From Micromonospora antibiotica (lineage in GTDB: Bacteria > Actinomycetota > Actinomycetes > Mycobacteriales > Micromonosporaceae): 64,000 nt of DNA. How positions within the stretch are numbered: the stretch's first letter is position 1; each line of letters starts with the position of its first letter. A program made the position numbers and the translations under genes. Location of the stretch: NCBI RefSeq assembly GCF_017599305.1, contig NZ_JAGFWR010000007.1:186001-250000 (forward strand), written 5' to 3'. This document shows, piece by piece, positions 9,453 through 17,529 of the stretch. The notes below the pieces were generated by a model, which was given only the letters and a program-made list of their open reading frames with translations, was not told the origin of the DNA and did no database searches.

Positions 9453-9676
9453 CCTTCGGGCACCGGTGCCTTCGGGCACCAGCATCTTCGGGCACCGGTG
9501 CCTTCGGGCACCAGCATCTTCGGGTGCCGGTGCCTTCGGGCACCAGCGCCTTCGGGCACCGGCATCTTCGGGTGCCGGTGCCTTCGGGCACCAGCGCCTT
9601 CGGGCACCGGCATCTTCGGGTGCCGGCGTCTTCGGGCACCAGCACCTTTGAGCACCGGCGCCTTCGGGTGCCCCGT
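9453..9676. repeat. 14-copy tandem array of a 16-bp unit with UUCG hairpins
   Basis: There are fourteen contiguous units of consensus YCTTCGGGYRCCRGYR, without spacers. Read across unit borders, the sequence folds into successive hairpins such as GGTGCC-TTCG-GGCACC, a stem closed by the very stable C(UUCG)G tetraloop. Roughly half of the units form complete 6-bp stems. Variants GGCATC/GGTGCC and GGCGCC/GGTGCC keep pairing. The contiguous units exclude a CRISPR array. Confidence 0.9.
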
Positions 9677-9894
9677 GAACCGTTGACGTCATCAGCTCGA
9701 AAGGACGTGCACCGCACCCCCGGTGGTCGCCGGTCCGCACCTGTGAGCAGGTCGCCGGGAAGCCAGCGGGCCGCGTCACGGAGTGGCGGATGACCGGGGT
9801 CCCCGCCCAGGCCCGACGCGTCGCGTCGCCACGTAGCACCAGCTGGGCGGGCGCGGCGGAGCGAGGATCCCGACGATTGTCGACGCCCGGCCGG

Positions 9895-11004
9895 TCAGTC
9901 GAGCCAGGTGCCGGCGCGCATCACCCGGACGACGTTCAGCTCGTCGTCGAGCACCACCAGGTCGGCGCGCAGACCCGCCTGGAGGGCACCGACCCGGTCG
10001 CCCAGGCCGATGGCGCGGGCCGGGGTGGTGGCGACCATGCGTACCGCGTCGGTGATCGGGATGCCGGCGGTGACGGCGTGCCGCAGCGCCGCGTCCATGG
10101 TGAGGGTGCTGCCGGCGATCGCCCCGTCGCGGGCCAGCCGGGCCACCCCGTCGGCCACGGCGACGGCCTGGCCGCCCAGCTCGTAGTCGCCGTCGGGCAT
10201 GCCGGCGGCGGCCATCGCGTCGGTGATCAGCGCGACCCGTTCCGGGCCGGCCACGGCGGTGGCGAAGGTGAGCATCCCGTCGTGCAGGTGCACCCCGTCG
10301 GCGACCAGCTCACAGACCACGTTCGGGGCCTCCAGCAGGGCCACCACCGGGCCCGGTTCGCGGTGGTGCAGCGGGCGCATCCCGTTGAACAGGTGGGTGC
10401 CGACGCTCGCCCCGGCCGAGACGGCGGCCCGGGTCTGCTCCCAGGTGGCGTCGGTGTGGCCGACGGCGGCGACCACCCCGTGCGAGGTGAGCAGCTTGAT
10501 GGCGTCCAGCGCGCCGGGGCGCTCCGGGGCCAGGGTGACCATGCGGACCGTCCCCGCCCCCTCGGCGATGAGCTGCTCCAGCTCCTCGGTGGACGGGTCG
10601 CGGAGGAACTCCGGGTTCTGCGCGCCGCACCGGGCCGCCGACAGGTACGGGCCCTCGAAGTGGACGCCCGCCAGCACACCCTCGCCGACCAGCGGCGCGA
10701 AGGCGGCGGTCGCCGTGCGCATCAGGTCGAAGGGGGAGCTGACCAGGCTGGCCAGCAGGGTGGTGGTGCCGTGTCGCCTGTGGAACGCGGCGGCCTCCCG
10801 GGCGGCGGCGGCGTCACCGGTGGTGAAGGTGTGCCCACCCCCGCCATGGGTGTGCATGTCCACGAAACCCGGCACGATCCAGTGCCCGTCGCGTTTGGCC
10901 GGGTACTCGGCGACCGCGGTGATCCGCTCGCCGTCCAGCTCCACGCACCCCTGTCGGACCACGCCGGTCGGGGTCACCACCTTGCCGGTCACCCGCTGGG
11001 TCAT
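9895..11004 (-). CDS. nagA: N-acetylglucosamine-6-phosphate deacetylase
   Basis: The protein has 369 residues. It hydrolyses GlcNAc-6-phosphate to glucosamine-6-phosphate and acetate in the cytoplasm. It is an amidohydrolase TIM barrel: the metal motif VDMHTHGGGGHTF near residue 50, then HFEGPYL, GHTDATW and THLFNGM, and the catalytic Asp in LITDAMAAAG. The start ATG at 11004 is preceded by GGAGAG. It overlaps the stop of the ROK kinase gene in an ATGA, implying translational coupling. It is the last gene of a three-gene amino-sugar operon. Confidence 0.93.
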   Translation of the reverse strand: MTQRVTGKVVTPTGVVRQGCVELDGERITAVAEYPAKRDGHWIVPGFVDMHTHGGGGHTFTTGDAAAAREAAAFHRRHGTTTLLASLVSSPFDLMRTATAAFAPLVGEGVLAGVHFEGPYLSAARCGAQNPEFLRDPSTEELEQLIAEGAGTVRMVTLAPERPGALDAIKLLTSHGVVAAVGHTDATWEQTRAAVSAGASVGTHLFNGMRPLHHREPGPVVALLEAPNVVCELVADGVHLHDGMLTFATAVAGPERVALITDAMAAAGMPDGDYELGGQAVAVADGVARLARDGAIAGSTLTMDAALRHAVTAGIPITDAVRMVATTPARAIGLGDRVGALQAGLRADLVVLDDELNVVRVMRAGTWLD

Positions 11005-12005
11005 CGTCTCTCCAGAGTGTCGAGGGCGAGCAGGGCGGCACCGAGGCAGCCGGCCTCGTCGCCGAGGGCCGCCGCGACCAGGCGCGGCTCCCGATGGAAG
11101 GTCATCCGGTCGTGCAGGGCGGCGCGGAGCGGGTCGAGCAGTTGCTCGCCGGCCCGGGCCAGGCCGCCACCGATGACCATGGTGTCCACGTCGTAGAGGG
11201 CCTGCCCGGTGGCGAGCCCGTCGGCGAGCGCCTCGACGGCCTCCCGCCACACCCGCCCGGCCAGTGCCTCACCGGCCGCCGCGCGCCCGGCCACGTCGGC
11301 CGCACTCGCCGCGCCCCGGGCCGGCATGGTGCCGGTCGGGACTGCCACGGGGTCGGTCGCGGGCGGGTCGGGGGGTGTACCGGCGGCCAGTTCGGCGTAG
11401 CGGCGGGCGATGGCCGAGGCGGACGAGACGGCCTCCAGGCAGCCGGGCCGGCCGCAACCGCAGCGCGGGCCGTCGGGGCGTACCAGGATGTGGCCGATCT
11501 CGCCGGCCGCACCGTGCGCGCCGACGGCGGCCGACCCGGCGACCACGTGCGCGGCGGCGATGCCGGTGCCGATCGCGACGAAGAGCACGTGCCGGGCGTC
11601 CCGGCCGGCGCCGAGCCGGGCCTCGGCGATCCCGCCCACCCGCACGTCGTGGCCGAGCGCCGCCGGCAGCCCGAGCCGTGCCCCCACCAGCGTGCGCAGC
11701 GGTACGTCCCGGAAGCCGACGTTGGCCGACCAGACCGCCACCCCGGCGGCCTCGTCGACCACCCCGGGCACGGCGACGCCGCAGGCCACCGGGGTCGACC
11801 CGGCGGCGCGGGCCCGGTCGGCCAGCCCTTCGGCGACGGCCAGGACGGTCCGCACCACGGCGTCCGGGCCGCGCCCGGCGTCGGTCGGGTGCCGTTCGGC
11901 GTGCGCCACGCTGCCGTCCGGGCGGACCAGGGCGCACTTCATGCCGGTGCCGCCGACGTCCAACGCGACGACGACCCGGTCGTCGCCCGTCGACCCGTCG
12001 GTCAT
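11001..12005 (-). CDS. ROK-family sugar kinase (probable N-acetylglucosamine kinase)
   Basis: The protein has 334 residues. The ATP-binding motif ALDVGGTGMKCALV lies at the N-terminus. The ROK zinc site appears as GEIGHILV followed by CGCGRPGCLE. The GHDVRVGG motif carries the catalytic Asp region. A glucokinase is possible, but its place between a SIS isomerase and nagA favours phosphorylation of GlcNAc or another amino sugar. It overlaps both neighbours by 4 bp (ATGA), so the three proteins are probably made in fixed ratio. An Ala/Pro-rich insertion near residue 225 is unusual for ROK kinases. Confidence 0.87.
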   Translation of the reverse strand: MTDGSTGDDRVVVALDVGGTGMKCALVRPDGSVAHAERHPTDAGRGPDAVVRTVLAVAEGLADRARAAGSTPVACGVAVPGVVDEAAGVAVWSANVGFRDVPLRTLVGARLGLPAALGHDVRVGGIAEARLGAGRDARHVLFVAIGTGIAAAHVVAGSAAVGAHGAAGEIGHILVRPDGPRCGCGRPGCLEAVSSASAIARRYAELAAGTPPDPPATDPVAVPTGTMPARGAASAADVAGRAAAGEALAGRVWREAVEALADGLATGQALYDVDTMVIGGGLARAGEQLLDPLRAALHDRMTFHREPRLVAAALGDEAGCLGAALLALDTLERR

Positions 12006-12931
12006 GCCAGCACCACTGAGCGGGTCAGGTGCCGGGGCGCGTCCGGGTCCAGCCCCCGGCTGGTCGCCAGGGCCACCGCGAAGCGTTGGGCGAGGATCAG
12101 GTCGGCCATCGGGTCGACCGGGGTCCGGCCGGCCGCCCAACTGCCCAGCACGGTGTGGCACCCGTGGTGCCGGCTGTGCACGAACGCCGCCCCGGTGGCC
12201 GCCACGTCCTCGGGCAGCCCGTCGGGCAGCTCACCGAAGGCCCAGACCAGCCGGCCGGGGCCGGCGATCGAGATGGGGCCGTGCCGGTAGTCCATCGCCG
12301 GGTACGCCTCGGCCCAGAAGGTGGCCGCCTCGCGGCACTTCAGCGCGGCCTCCTGGGCCAGCCCGACCGTCCAGCCGCGACCGAGGAAGGTGGCCTGGTC
12401 GATGCGGGCCGGGTCGAGCGGCAGCGGGGCCCGGACGGCGACCTCGGCGTCGGCGGCCAGCGCCTCGACGTTGTCGCCGAGGTGGGCGCGCAGCAGCGCC
12501 AGGGCGGTGGTGGCGAACCGGGTCTGCACCACCGAACGTTCGTCGGCGAAGGGCATCGGCACGGCCGTGTCGGCCAGCGTGGCGGCGGGCGAGGCGGGGT
12601 CCCCGACCAGGACGGTGGTGGGGGTCCGGTCGCGCAGCGCGGCGAGCAGGTCGAGGACCTCGGTGGTGGTGCCGGAGCGGGTGACCGCGATCAGCCGGTC
12701 GTAGTGGCGGTCGGCGGGGAACTCGCTGGCCTGGAAGGCGTCGGTCTCGCCGTGGCCGGCGCGCTCGCGTAGCCCGGCGTACGCCATGGCCATGAACCAC
12801 GACGTGCCGCAACCGACGACGGCGACCCGCTCGCCGGGGCGGGGGAGGCTGGTGGCGACGGTGCCGGCCAGCCGGGCGGCCTCCCGCCAGCAGTCGGGCT
12901 GGCTGGCGATCTCCGCGTCGACGTACGCCAT
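12002..12931 (-). CDS. SIS-domain sugar isomerase/deaminase
   Basis: The protein has 309 residues with two sugar-isomerase folds. The first shows VAVVGCGTSWFMAMAYAGLR and the phosphosugar-binding block AVTRSGTTTEVLDLLA. The second holds FLGRGWTVGLAQEAALKCREA and the AMDYRHGPIS segment typical of GlmS- and AgaS-like enzymes. There is no glutaminase domain, so it likely isomerises or deaminates amino-sugar phosphates such as glucosamine-6-phosphate rather than making them. It would replace NagB in this pathway. The start ATG has GAGGAG upstream. It is the first gene of the operon and faces the DeoR gene across 197 bp containing an inverted repeat. Confidence 0.87.
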   Translation of the reverse strand: MAYVDAEIASQPDCWREAARLAGTVATSLPRPGERVAVVGCGTSWFMAMAYAGLRERAGHGETDAFQASEFPADRHYDRLIAVTRSGTTTEVLDLLAALRDRTPTTVLVGDPASPAATLADTAVPMPFADERSVVQTRFATTALALLRAHLGDNVEALAADAEVAVRAPLPLDPARIDQATFLGRGWTVGLAQEAALKCREAATFWAEAYPAMDYRHGPISIAGPGRLVWAFGELPDGLPEDVAATGAAFVHSRHHGCHTVLGSWAAGRTPVDPMADLILAQRFAVALATSRGLDPDAPRHLTRSVVLA

Positions 12932-12986
12932 GGGGAACTCCTCGCACAGGGGAGGGAGGTGCGCAATACGGCTCATTACCACCGTC

Positions 12987-13010
12987 TTTCGCGCGTTATT
13001 CTGCGCGAAA
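12987..13010. promoter_or_regulatory. Perfect 8-8-8 inverted repeat, probable DeoR operator
   Basis: TTTCGCGC (12987-12994) and GCGCGAAA (13003-13010) flank an 8-bp spacer in the gap between the divergent SIS and DeoR genes. Related half sites TTTTGCGC and TTTCGCGC recur near 13055 and 13071, 16 bp apart and closer to the DeoR start. This arrangement would let the regulator control both directions. Confidence 0.6.
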
Positions 13011-13128
13011 CGGGGTGCGCGTGGCAACCTGCCCCGGGACCGCGCAGAGGCGGGTTTTGCGCACCGGGAGTTTCGCGCACTACTGTGCACGCCATCGATC
13101 ACCCTTCGTGCAGAGTCGGAGGCCCCCC

Positions 13129-13914
13129 GTGGACCGGTACGCCAGGTGGAACGCTCTGCTCGAAATGCTCACCGGCAGCGGGCGGGTCAGCGTCGAGGAG
13201 GCCGCCGAGCGGCTCGACGTCTCGCAGGCCACCATCCGACGCGACTTCGACCAGCTCGCCCAGCAGCAGATGATCACCCGGACCCGGGGTGGCGCGGTCG
13301 CCAACGGCGTCTCCTACGACCTGCCGCTGCGCTACAAGACGGCCAAGCACTCCGCCGAGAAGCAACGGATCGGGGCCGCCGCCGCCGCGCTCGTCTCCCC
13401 GGGCACCGTGGTCGGCCTCAACGGCGGCACCACCAGCACCGAGGTGGCGCGCGCCCTGGCCGTCCGCCCCGACCTGAACACCAGCGCCGAGGGCGCCCAG
13501 CTCACCGTGGTCACCAATGCGCTGAACATCGCCAACGAGCTGCTGGTCCGCTCCCGGATGAAGGTGGTGGTCGCCGGGGGTGTGGTGCGGCCGAAGTCGT
13601 TCGAGCTGGTCGGGCCGCTGGGCGGGGCGCTGCTGCGCGAGGTCACCCTCGACGTCGCCCTGTTGGGCGTGGACGCGCTCGATCCGCAGCTGGGTGCCGC
13701 CGCCCACCACGAGGGGGAGGCGGCGATGAACAACCTGATGGTGGCGCGGGCCAAGCGGGTCGTGATCATCGCGGACTCGTCCAAGCTGGGCGGTCACGCG
13801 TTCGCCCGGATCTGCCCGGTGGAACGGGTGGAGACCCTGGTGACCGACTCCGGGGCGGCCCCCGAACTGGTCGATGCGTTCCGCGCCGCCGGAGTGGCCG
13901 TCATCTGCGCCTGA
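13129..13914 (+). CDS. DeoR-family transcriptional regulator
   Basis: The protein has 261 residues. The N-terminal winged helix-turn-helix contains VSVEEAAERLDVSQATIRRD, the DeoR signature. The C-terminal sugar-phosphate sensor domain has the GLNGGTTSTEVARAL and VTNALNIANEL blocks and the usual LLGVDALDP. DeoR proteins repress neighbouring sugar operons until a phosphorylated intermediate binds. The GTG start at 13129 has a clear GGAGG 8 bp upstream; an earlier in-frame start would add unrelated sequence. It is divergent from the SIS/ROK/nagA operon, which it very likely controls. Confidence 0.9.
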   Translation: MDRYARWNALLEMLTGSGRVSVEEAAERLDVSQATIRRDFDQLAQQQMITRTRGGAVANGVSYDLPLRYKTAKHSAEKQRIGAAAAALVSPGTVVGLNGGTTSTEVARALAVRPDLNTSAEGAQLTVVTNALNIANELLVRSRMKVVVAGGVVRPKSFELVGPLGGALLREVTLDVALLGVDALDPQLGAAAHHEGEAAMNNLMVARAKRVVIIADSSKLGGHAFARICPVERVETLVTDSGAAPELVDAFRAAGVAVICA

Positions 13915-14032
13915 GTGACCCGTTGATACACCGTCGGTAGTAATTGAGCGCCGATGCATACCGGGTATTGCCCTGGCGGGTATACCGAGTATGGTGACCG
14001 CTGTCATCAGCCACCATCGGGGGAGGCGCAGC

Positions 14033-15040
14033 TTGTCGGCTGTCCTGGAGATCGAAGGTCTACGTAAGACGTACAAGAGCCGTCGACGCGGTGTCCGCAA
14101 CGCGCTGGACGGTTTCGACATGCGGGTGGAGGCCGGTCAGGTACACGGCTTCCTCGGCCCCAACGGGTCGGGCAAGACCACCACCCTGCGCACCCTGCTC
14201 GGGCTGATCCAGCCCGACGGCGGGCGGATGGCCATCCTCGGCCACGAGGTACCCGGAGCACTGCCCACCGTCGCCGGCCAGGTCGGCGCGATCGTGGAGA
14301 GCCCGCAGTTCTTCCCGCACTTCTCCGCCCGGGACACCCTGTCCCTGCTGGCCGGGGCCGGCGACGTTCCCGCCGTACGGGTCGACGAGGTGCTCGAACT
14401 GGTCGGGCTGCGGGACCGGGCCGGTGAGCGGGTCAAGACGTACTCGCTCGGCATGAAGCAGCGGCTCGCCGTCGCGTCCGCCCTACTCAAGAACCCCAAA
14501 CTGCTGATCCTCGACGAGCCGGCCAACGGCCTCGACCCGGGCGGCATCCGGGAGATGCGCACCCTGATGCGCACCCTCGCCGAATCCGGGATGACCGTGG
14601 TGCTGTCCAGCCACATCCTCGGCGAGATCCAACTCATCTGCGACGAGGTCACCATCATCTCGCTGGGCCGTCGGGTCGCCGCCGGTCCGGTGGAGCAGGT
14701 GCTGGCCCAGCACTCGCACGGTGGCGTACGGGTACGCCTGGACGCCGCGGAGGACCTCGCCGCCGCCGCCGAACTGCTCGGCCGGGCCGGTGTCGCGGTC
14801 ACCCGTCACCCCGACCACCTGATGCTGGCCGGCGTGGACAAGCCGGCCACGGTCAGCCGGCTGCTCGCCGAACAACACCTGTACGTCAGCGAACTGGCCC
14901 CGGTCGCGGTGGACCTGGAGAGCGTCTTCCTGGAGATCACCGCCACCGCGCCGGTCCCCGGTCAGCACCGGCAGGTCGACCAGTCCGCCAAGATCGGCGA
15001 GCCCGGCCACGCCGGCACCACGGGAGGGTGGGGCGCATGA
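14033..15040 (+). CDS. ABC exporter ATP-binding subunit
   Basis: The protein has 335 residues. Walker A is GPNGSGKTTT, the signature is YSLGMKQRLA, Walker B is LLILDEP, and the H-loop is in SSHILGEI. It belongs to the ABC-2 type (DrrA/CcmA-like) group that works with membrane permeases to export drugs, antibiotics or lipids. The TTG start at 14033 was chosen because GGGAGG lies at ideal spacing and the family N-terminus (LEIEGLRKTY) follows directly. The ATG at 13991 lacks such a site. The C-terminal 100 residues form an accessory domain. It overlaps the permease start by 4 bp. Confidence 0.88.
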   Translation: MSAVLEIEGLRKTYKSRRRGVRNALDGFDMRVEAGQVHGFLGPNGSGKTTTLRTLLGLIQPDGGRMAILGHEVPGALPTVAGQVGAIVESPQFFPHFSARDTLSLLAGAGDVPAVRVDEVLELVGLRDRAGERVKTYSLGMKQRLAVASALLKNPKLLILDEPANGLDPGGIREMRTLMRTLAESGMTVVLSSHILGEIQLICDEVTIISLGRRVAAGPVEQVLAQHSHGGVRVRLDAAEDLAAAAELLGRAGVAVTRHPDHLMLAGVDKPATVSRLLAEQHLYVSELAPVAVDLESVFLEITATAPVPGQHRQVDQSAKIGEPGHAGTTGGWGA

Positions 15041-16050
15041 GCCTGTACGTCACCGAACTGCGTCGGCTGGCCAAGCGCCGGCTCACCCGGGTCATGCTGG
15101 TCCTGCTCGTACTCGGTCTGACCGGCATCGTCACCGCCTTCGCCTTCTCCAGCCACAAGCTCTCGCCCGCGGTCATCGCCCAGGCGCAGGCCGAGTCGGA
15201 CGCGAACTTCCGCGACGCCGTCAAGGACTGGGAACGCTCGATCGCCGACTGCGACGCGGCCAAGGCCCGGGGCGAGCAGACCGAGGACCGGTACGGCCCG
15301 AACTGCGGCCGGGACTGGAAGCCCACCCCGGAGATGTTCGACCCGAAGTGGAACCTGCCCTACCAGTTCGACTTCCGGGCCGAGTTCGGGGTCTTCATCG
15401 CCGTCTTCGCCGGGGCGGTGGCGCTGTTCGCCTTCCTGATCGGTGCCTCCTTCGTGGGGGCCGAGTGGAGCACCGGCGGGATGATGAACCTGCTGCTGTG
15501 GCGGCCGAAACGGCTCACCGTGCTCGGCACCAAACTGGCCGCCGTGCTCACCACCCTGACCGGGGTGACCGTGGTGCTCGGCGCGCTGTGGACGCTGGCC
15601 TTCTGGCTGATCGCCTCCAACCGGGGGACCACCGAGAAGGTCACCTCCGGGGTGTGGCAGTCCGCCGGGATCAGCGGTCTGCGGGCATGGGGGCTGATCC
15701 TCGCCGTCGGCGCGGTGGCCTTCGCGCTGGCCTCGCTGGGCCGGCACACCGCGATGGCGCTCGGCGTGGCCGTCGGCGTGGGAGTGGTCAGCGAGATCGG
15801 CATCCGGATCGCCATGACGATCGCCGGGGTCCGGTTCGGGGACCGCTGGGTGCTGTCCACCTATGCGCTCGCCTGGTTCGAAAAGAAGTGGACGCTGGTC
15901 GACTACCGCTCCTGCGAGCTCGTCCAGGGTGAGTGCACGCCGAAGGAAATGCTGGTGACCTGGCAGGACTCGGCCCTGGTGTTCGGCATCGGCACCGCCG
16001 TGGTGATGGTGGCCGCGTTCTGGATGATGCGTCGGCGCGACATCACCTGA
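15037..16050 (+). CDS. ABC-2 type exporter permease
   Basis: The protein has 337 residues. The first helix (about 18-38) is followed by a polar extracytoplasmic segment of about 75 residues containing two cysteines (ADCDAAK and GPNCGRDW), then five hydrophobic segments. The conserved WSTGGMMNLLLWRPKR block is typical of ABC-2 permeases. It is coupled to the ATPase gene through ATGA. The gene ends in a long hairpin at 16087-16125. The substrate is unknown. Confidence 0.85.
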   Translation: MSLYVTELRRLAKRRLTRVMLVLLVLGLTGIVTAFAFSSHKLSPAVIAQAQAESDANFRDAVKDWERSIADCDAAKARGEQTEDRYGPNCGRDWKPTPEMFDPKWNLPYQFDFRAEFGVFIAVFAGAVALFAFLIGASFVGAEWSTGGMMNLLLWRPKRLTVLGTKLAAVLTTLTGVTVVLGALWTLAFWLIASNRGTTEKVTSGVWQSAGISGLRAWGLILAVGAVAFALASLGRHTAMALGVAVGVGVVSEIGIRIAMTIAGVRFGDRWVLSTYALAWFEKKWTLVDYRSCELVQGECTPKEMLVTWQDSALVFGIGTAVVMVAAFWMMRRRDIT

Positions 16051-16086
16051 GCCGGATGCCGCCCGGTTCGGGCGGTATCCCGACGC

Positions 16087-16125
16087 GGCGGGCCCGTGTC
16101 GACCGTCGGTCGACACGGGCCCGCC
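16087..16125 (+). terminator. 18-bp perfect hairpin terminator
   Basis: Arms 16087-16104 and 16108-16125 pair perfectly around the loop GTC, 36 bp after the permease stop. It separates the exporter operon from the DUF3263 gene. Confidence 0.85.
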
Positions 16126-16223
16126 CGTCGTCCGCGGTGCCTCGCCCGTTGCGGGTGGAGCGTCACCCACCCTGGTTAAGCTGGGTTTACCCCGCCCAGC
16201 CGCCCACCCTGCCGAGGAGCGCC

Positions 16224-16658
16224 ATGCCGCCCGCCGACGCCGTTCCCCGGTCCGACCCGTCACCGGAGCCGGTCGACACGCCGCCGCAGGTGCCCTCGCC
16301 ACGGTCGGCCCCGGCGGCCGAACGGGCGTCGGCCCCGGCCGCCGAGCTGACCGGTGGGCAAGCGTCGGTTGACGGCGACGAGCAGACCGGTGCCGTGCGG
16401 GCCGGTGCGCGACCGTCGGTCGATGTCGACGAGCTGTCCGAGCGGGAGCTGCGCATCCTCGCCTTCGAACTGCAGTGGTGGCGGCACGCTGGAGCGAAGG
16501 AGCAGGCCATCCGGGACACGTTCGGGCTCTCCGCCACCCGCTACTACCAGTTGCTCAACGGGCTGCTGGACCGCCCTGCCGCACTGGTCGCCGAGCCGCT
16601 GCTGATCGGCCGCCTGCGTCGACTGCGCGCCTCCCGGGCCCGCAACCGACGCCGCTGA
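16224..16658 (+). CDS. DUF3263 protein
   Basis: The protein has 144 residues. A Pro/Ala-rich, probably disordered N-terminus of about 70 residues precedes a compact DUF3263 domain. That domain runs LSERELRILAFELQWWRHAG, KEQAIRDTFGLSATRYYQLL and an Arg-rich tail. It resembles a small helix-turn-helix fold and may bind DNA; no function is established. The ATG at 16224 has GAGGAG 4 bp upstream. Monocistronic after the exporter terminator. Confidence 0.87.
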   Translation: MPPADAVPRSDPSPEPVDTPPQVPSPRSAPAAERASAPAAELTGGQASVDGDEQTGAVRAGARPSVDVDELSERELRILAFELQWWRHAGAKEQAIRDTFGLSATRYYQLLNGLLDRPAALVAEPLLIGRLRRLRASRARNRRR

Positions 16659-16723
16659 ACCTCCCGGGACACCGATGGCCCATCGAGACGGCGTAACGCC
16701 CCACCGGCCAGCGGCCGATCCCC

Positions 16724-16847
16724 GCTCCTGGGCCGCACGGTGGTCGGGGTCGCGCCTGCCGGGTCGCGCGGCGGTGGGTCCCCGCTCCCGGGCCGCTCCT
16801 GGGCCGCACGGTGGTCGGGGTCGCGCCTGCCGGGCCGCGCGGCGGTG
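16724..16847. repeat. 53-bp direct repeat
   Basis: Copies at 16724-16776 and 16795-16847 differ at one base (GGGTCGCG against GGGCCGCG), with a period of 71 bp. They lie in the 268-bp gap between the DUF3263 and GNAT genes and hold no credible gene. Confidence 0.85.
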
Positions 16848-16926
16848 TGACGCCGCTTCGTCGACCGGTGCGTGGAAGGGGTGTGGCGGACGCCTTTGAC
16901 AGCGGAGCGTGAGGTGAGCTGCGCTG

Positions 16927-17529
16927 ATGGGACGACCGGCCGAGACCTCCGACCAGACCGACAGTCACCTCCCAAAGGGGTGGACGACAGCCGGCAGGGG
17001 CGGCAGACTGCGGCACGTGGTAGGCGCGGTACGACTGGAGCCGGTCGACGAGACGAACCTGGAGTCGTTGCTATCCGTAGCGGCGGCCGAGGCCGAGCCG
17101 AGTGATGTCATGCCCCCGGTGGACGCTCCTGCCGGCTGGTCGCACGCTCGTCGGGAGGCGTTCCGGGAGTTCCACCGGGCCAGCTTCGGTGGCCTGGACG
17201 GGCCGACCCGCACCCTGATGTTCGCCGTGTGCGTCGGCGGCGAGGTGGTGGGCATGGTTCGGATGGCCCGCTGCGACACCCCCGGGGTGGCGGAGACCGG
17301 GATGTGGCTCGGCCGGTCGGCCCGGGGCCAGGGCCTCGGCGCGGCGGCTCTGCGGGAGTTGCTCAACGTCGCGGCGGCCGCTGGTATGCACTCGGTCGTC
17401 GCGGACACCACCCCGGACAACGGGGGAGCCATCGCGGTGCTGCGCAACTGCGGCGCGCAGCTGCGCGAAAGCGGTGGCAAGGTGTACGCGGAGATCTCGC
17501 TCGACGCGACCCCGCCCGCCGCCGGCTGA
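16927..17529 (+). CDS. GNAT-family N-acetyltransferase
   Basis: The protein has 200 residues. The acetyl-CoA-binding core is visible as ETGMWLGRSARGQGLGAAAL (motif A, Q/RxxGxG/A), followed by VADTTPDNGGAIAVLRNCGA. It would transfer an acetyl group from acetyl-CoA to an amine; the acceptor is unknown. The first 34 residues look unlike the family, so translation could begin at an internal GTG near the VRLEPVDETN block. The ATG at 16927 has GAGGTGAG about 8 bp upstream. Confidence 0.8.
   Translation: MGRPAETSDQTDSHLPKGWTTAGRGGRLRHVVGAVRLEPVDETNLESLLSVAAAEAEPSDVMPPVDAPAGWSHARREAFREFHRASFGGLDGPTRTLMFAVCVGGEVVGMVRMARCDTPGVAETGMWLGRSARGQGLGAAALRELLNVAAAAGMHSVVADTTPDNGGAIAVLRNCGAQLRESGGKVYAEISLDATPPAAG

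Larger units (their letters stand above)
9362..9707. repeat. Intergenic element with 27-bp terminal inverted repeats
   Basis: The left end (9362-9388) and right end (9681-9707) are inverted repeats of 27 bp that match at 23 positions. They share CGTCCTTT and the block CTGATGACGT. The element lies between the convergent DUF4032 and nagA genes. Inside are a 13-bp perfect hairpin and a 14-copy array of a 16-bp unit. No coding capacity was credible, because the period is not a multiple of three and all frames are repetitive. It could be a MITE-like or extragenic palindromic element. Confidence 0.75.

Noticed and set aside
9453..9676. CRISPR array
   Set aside because: Units are contiguous 16-mers without variable spacers, and no cas gene is present.
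9368..9793. Proteins read from the 16-bp array (repeated HLRAP or CPKAP peptides on both strands)
   Set aside because: All frames are open because of base composition; the 16-bp period would cycle through frames, and there is no ribosome-binding site or family.
13991..14032. ATG 13991 as start of the ABC ATPase
   Set aside because: No ribosome-binding site, while TTG 14033 has GGGAGG at correct spacing and fits the family N-terminus.
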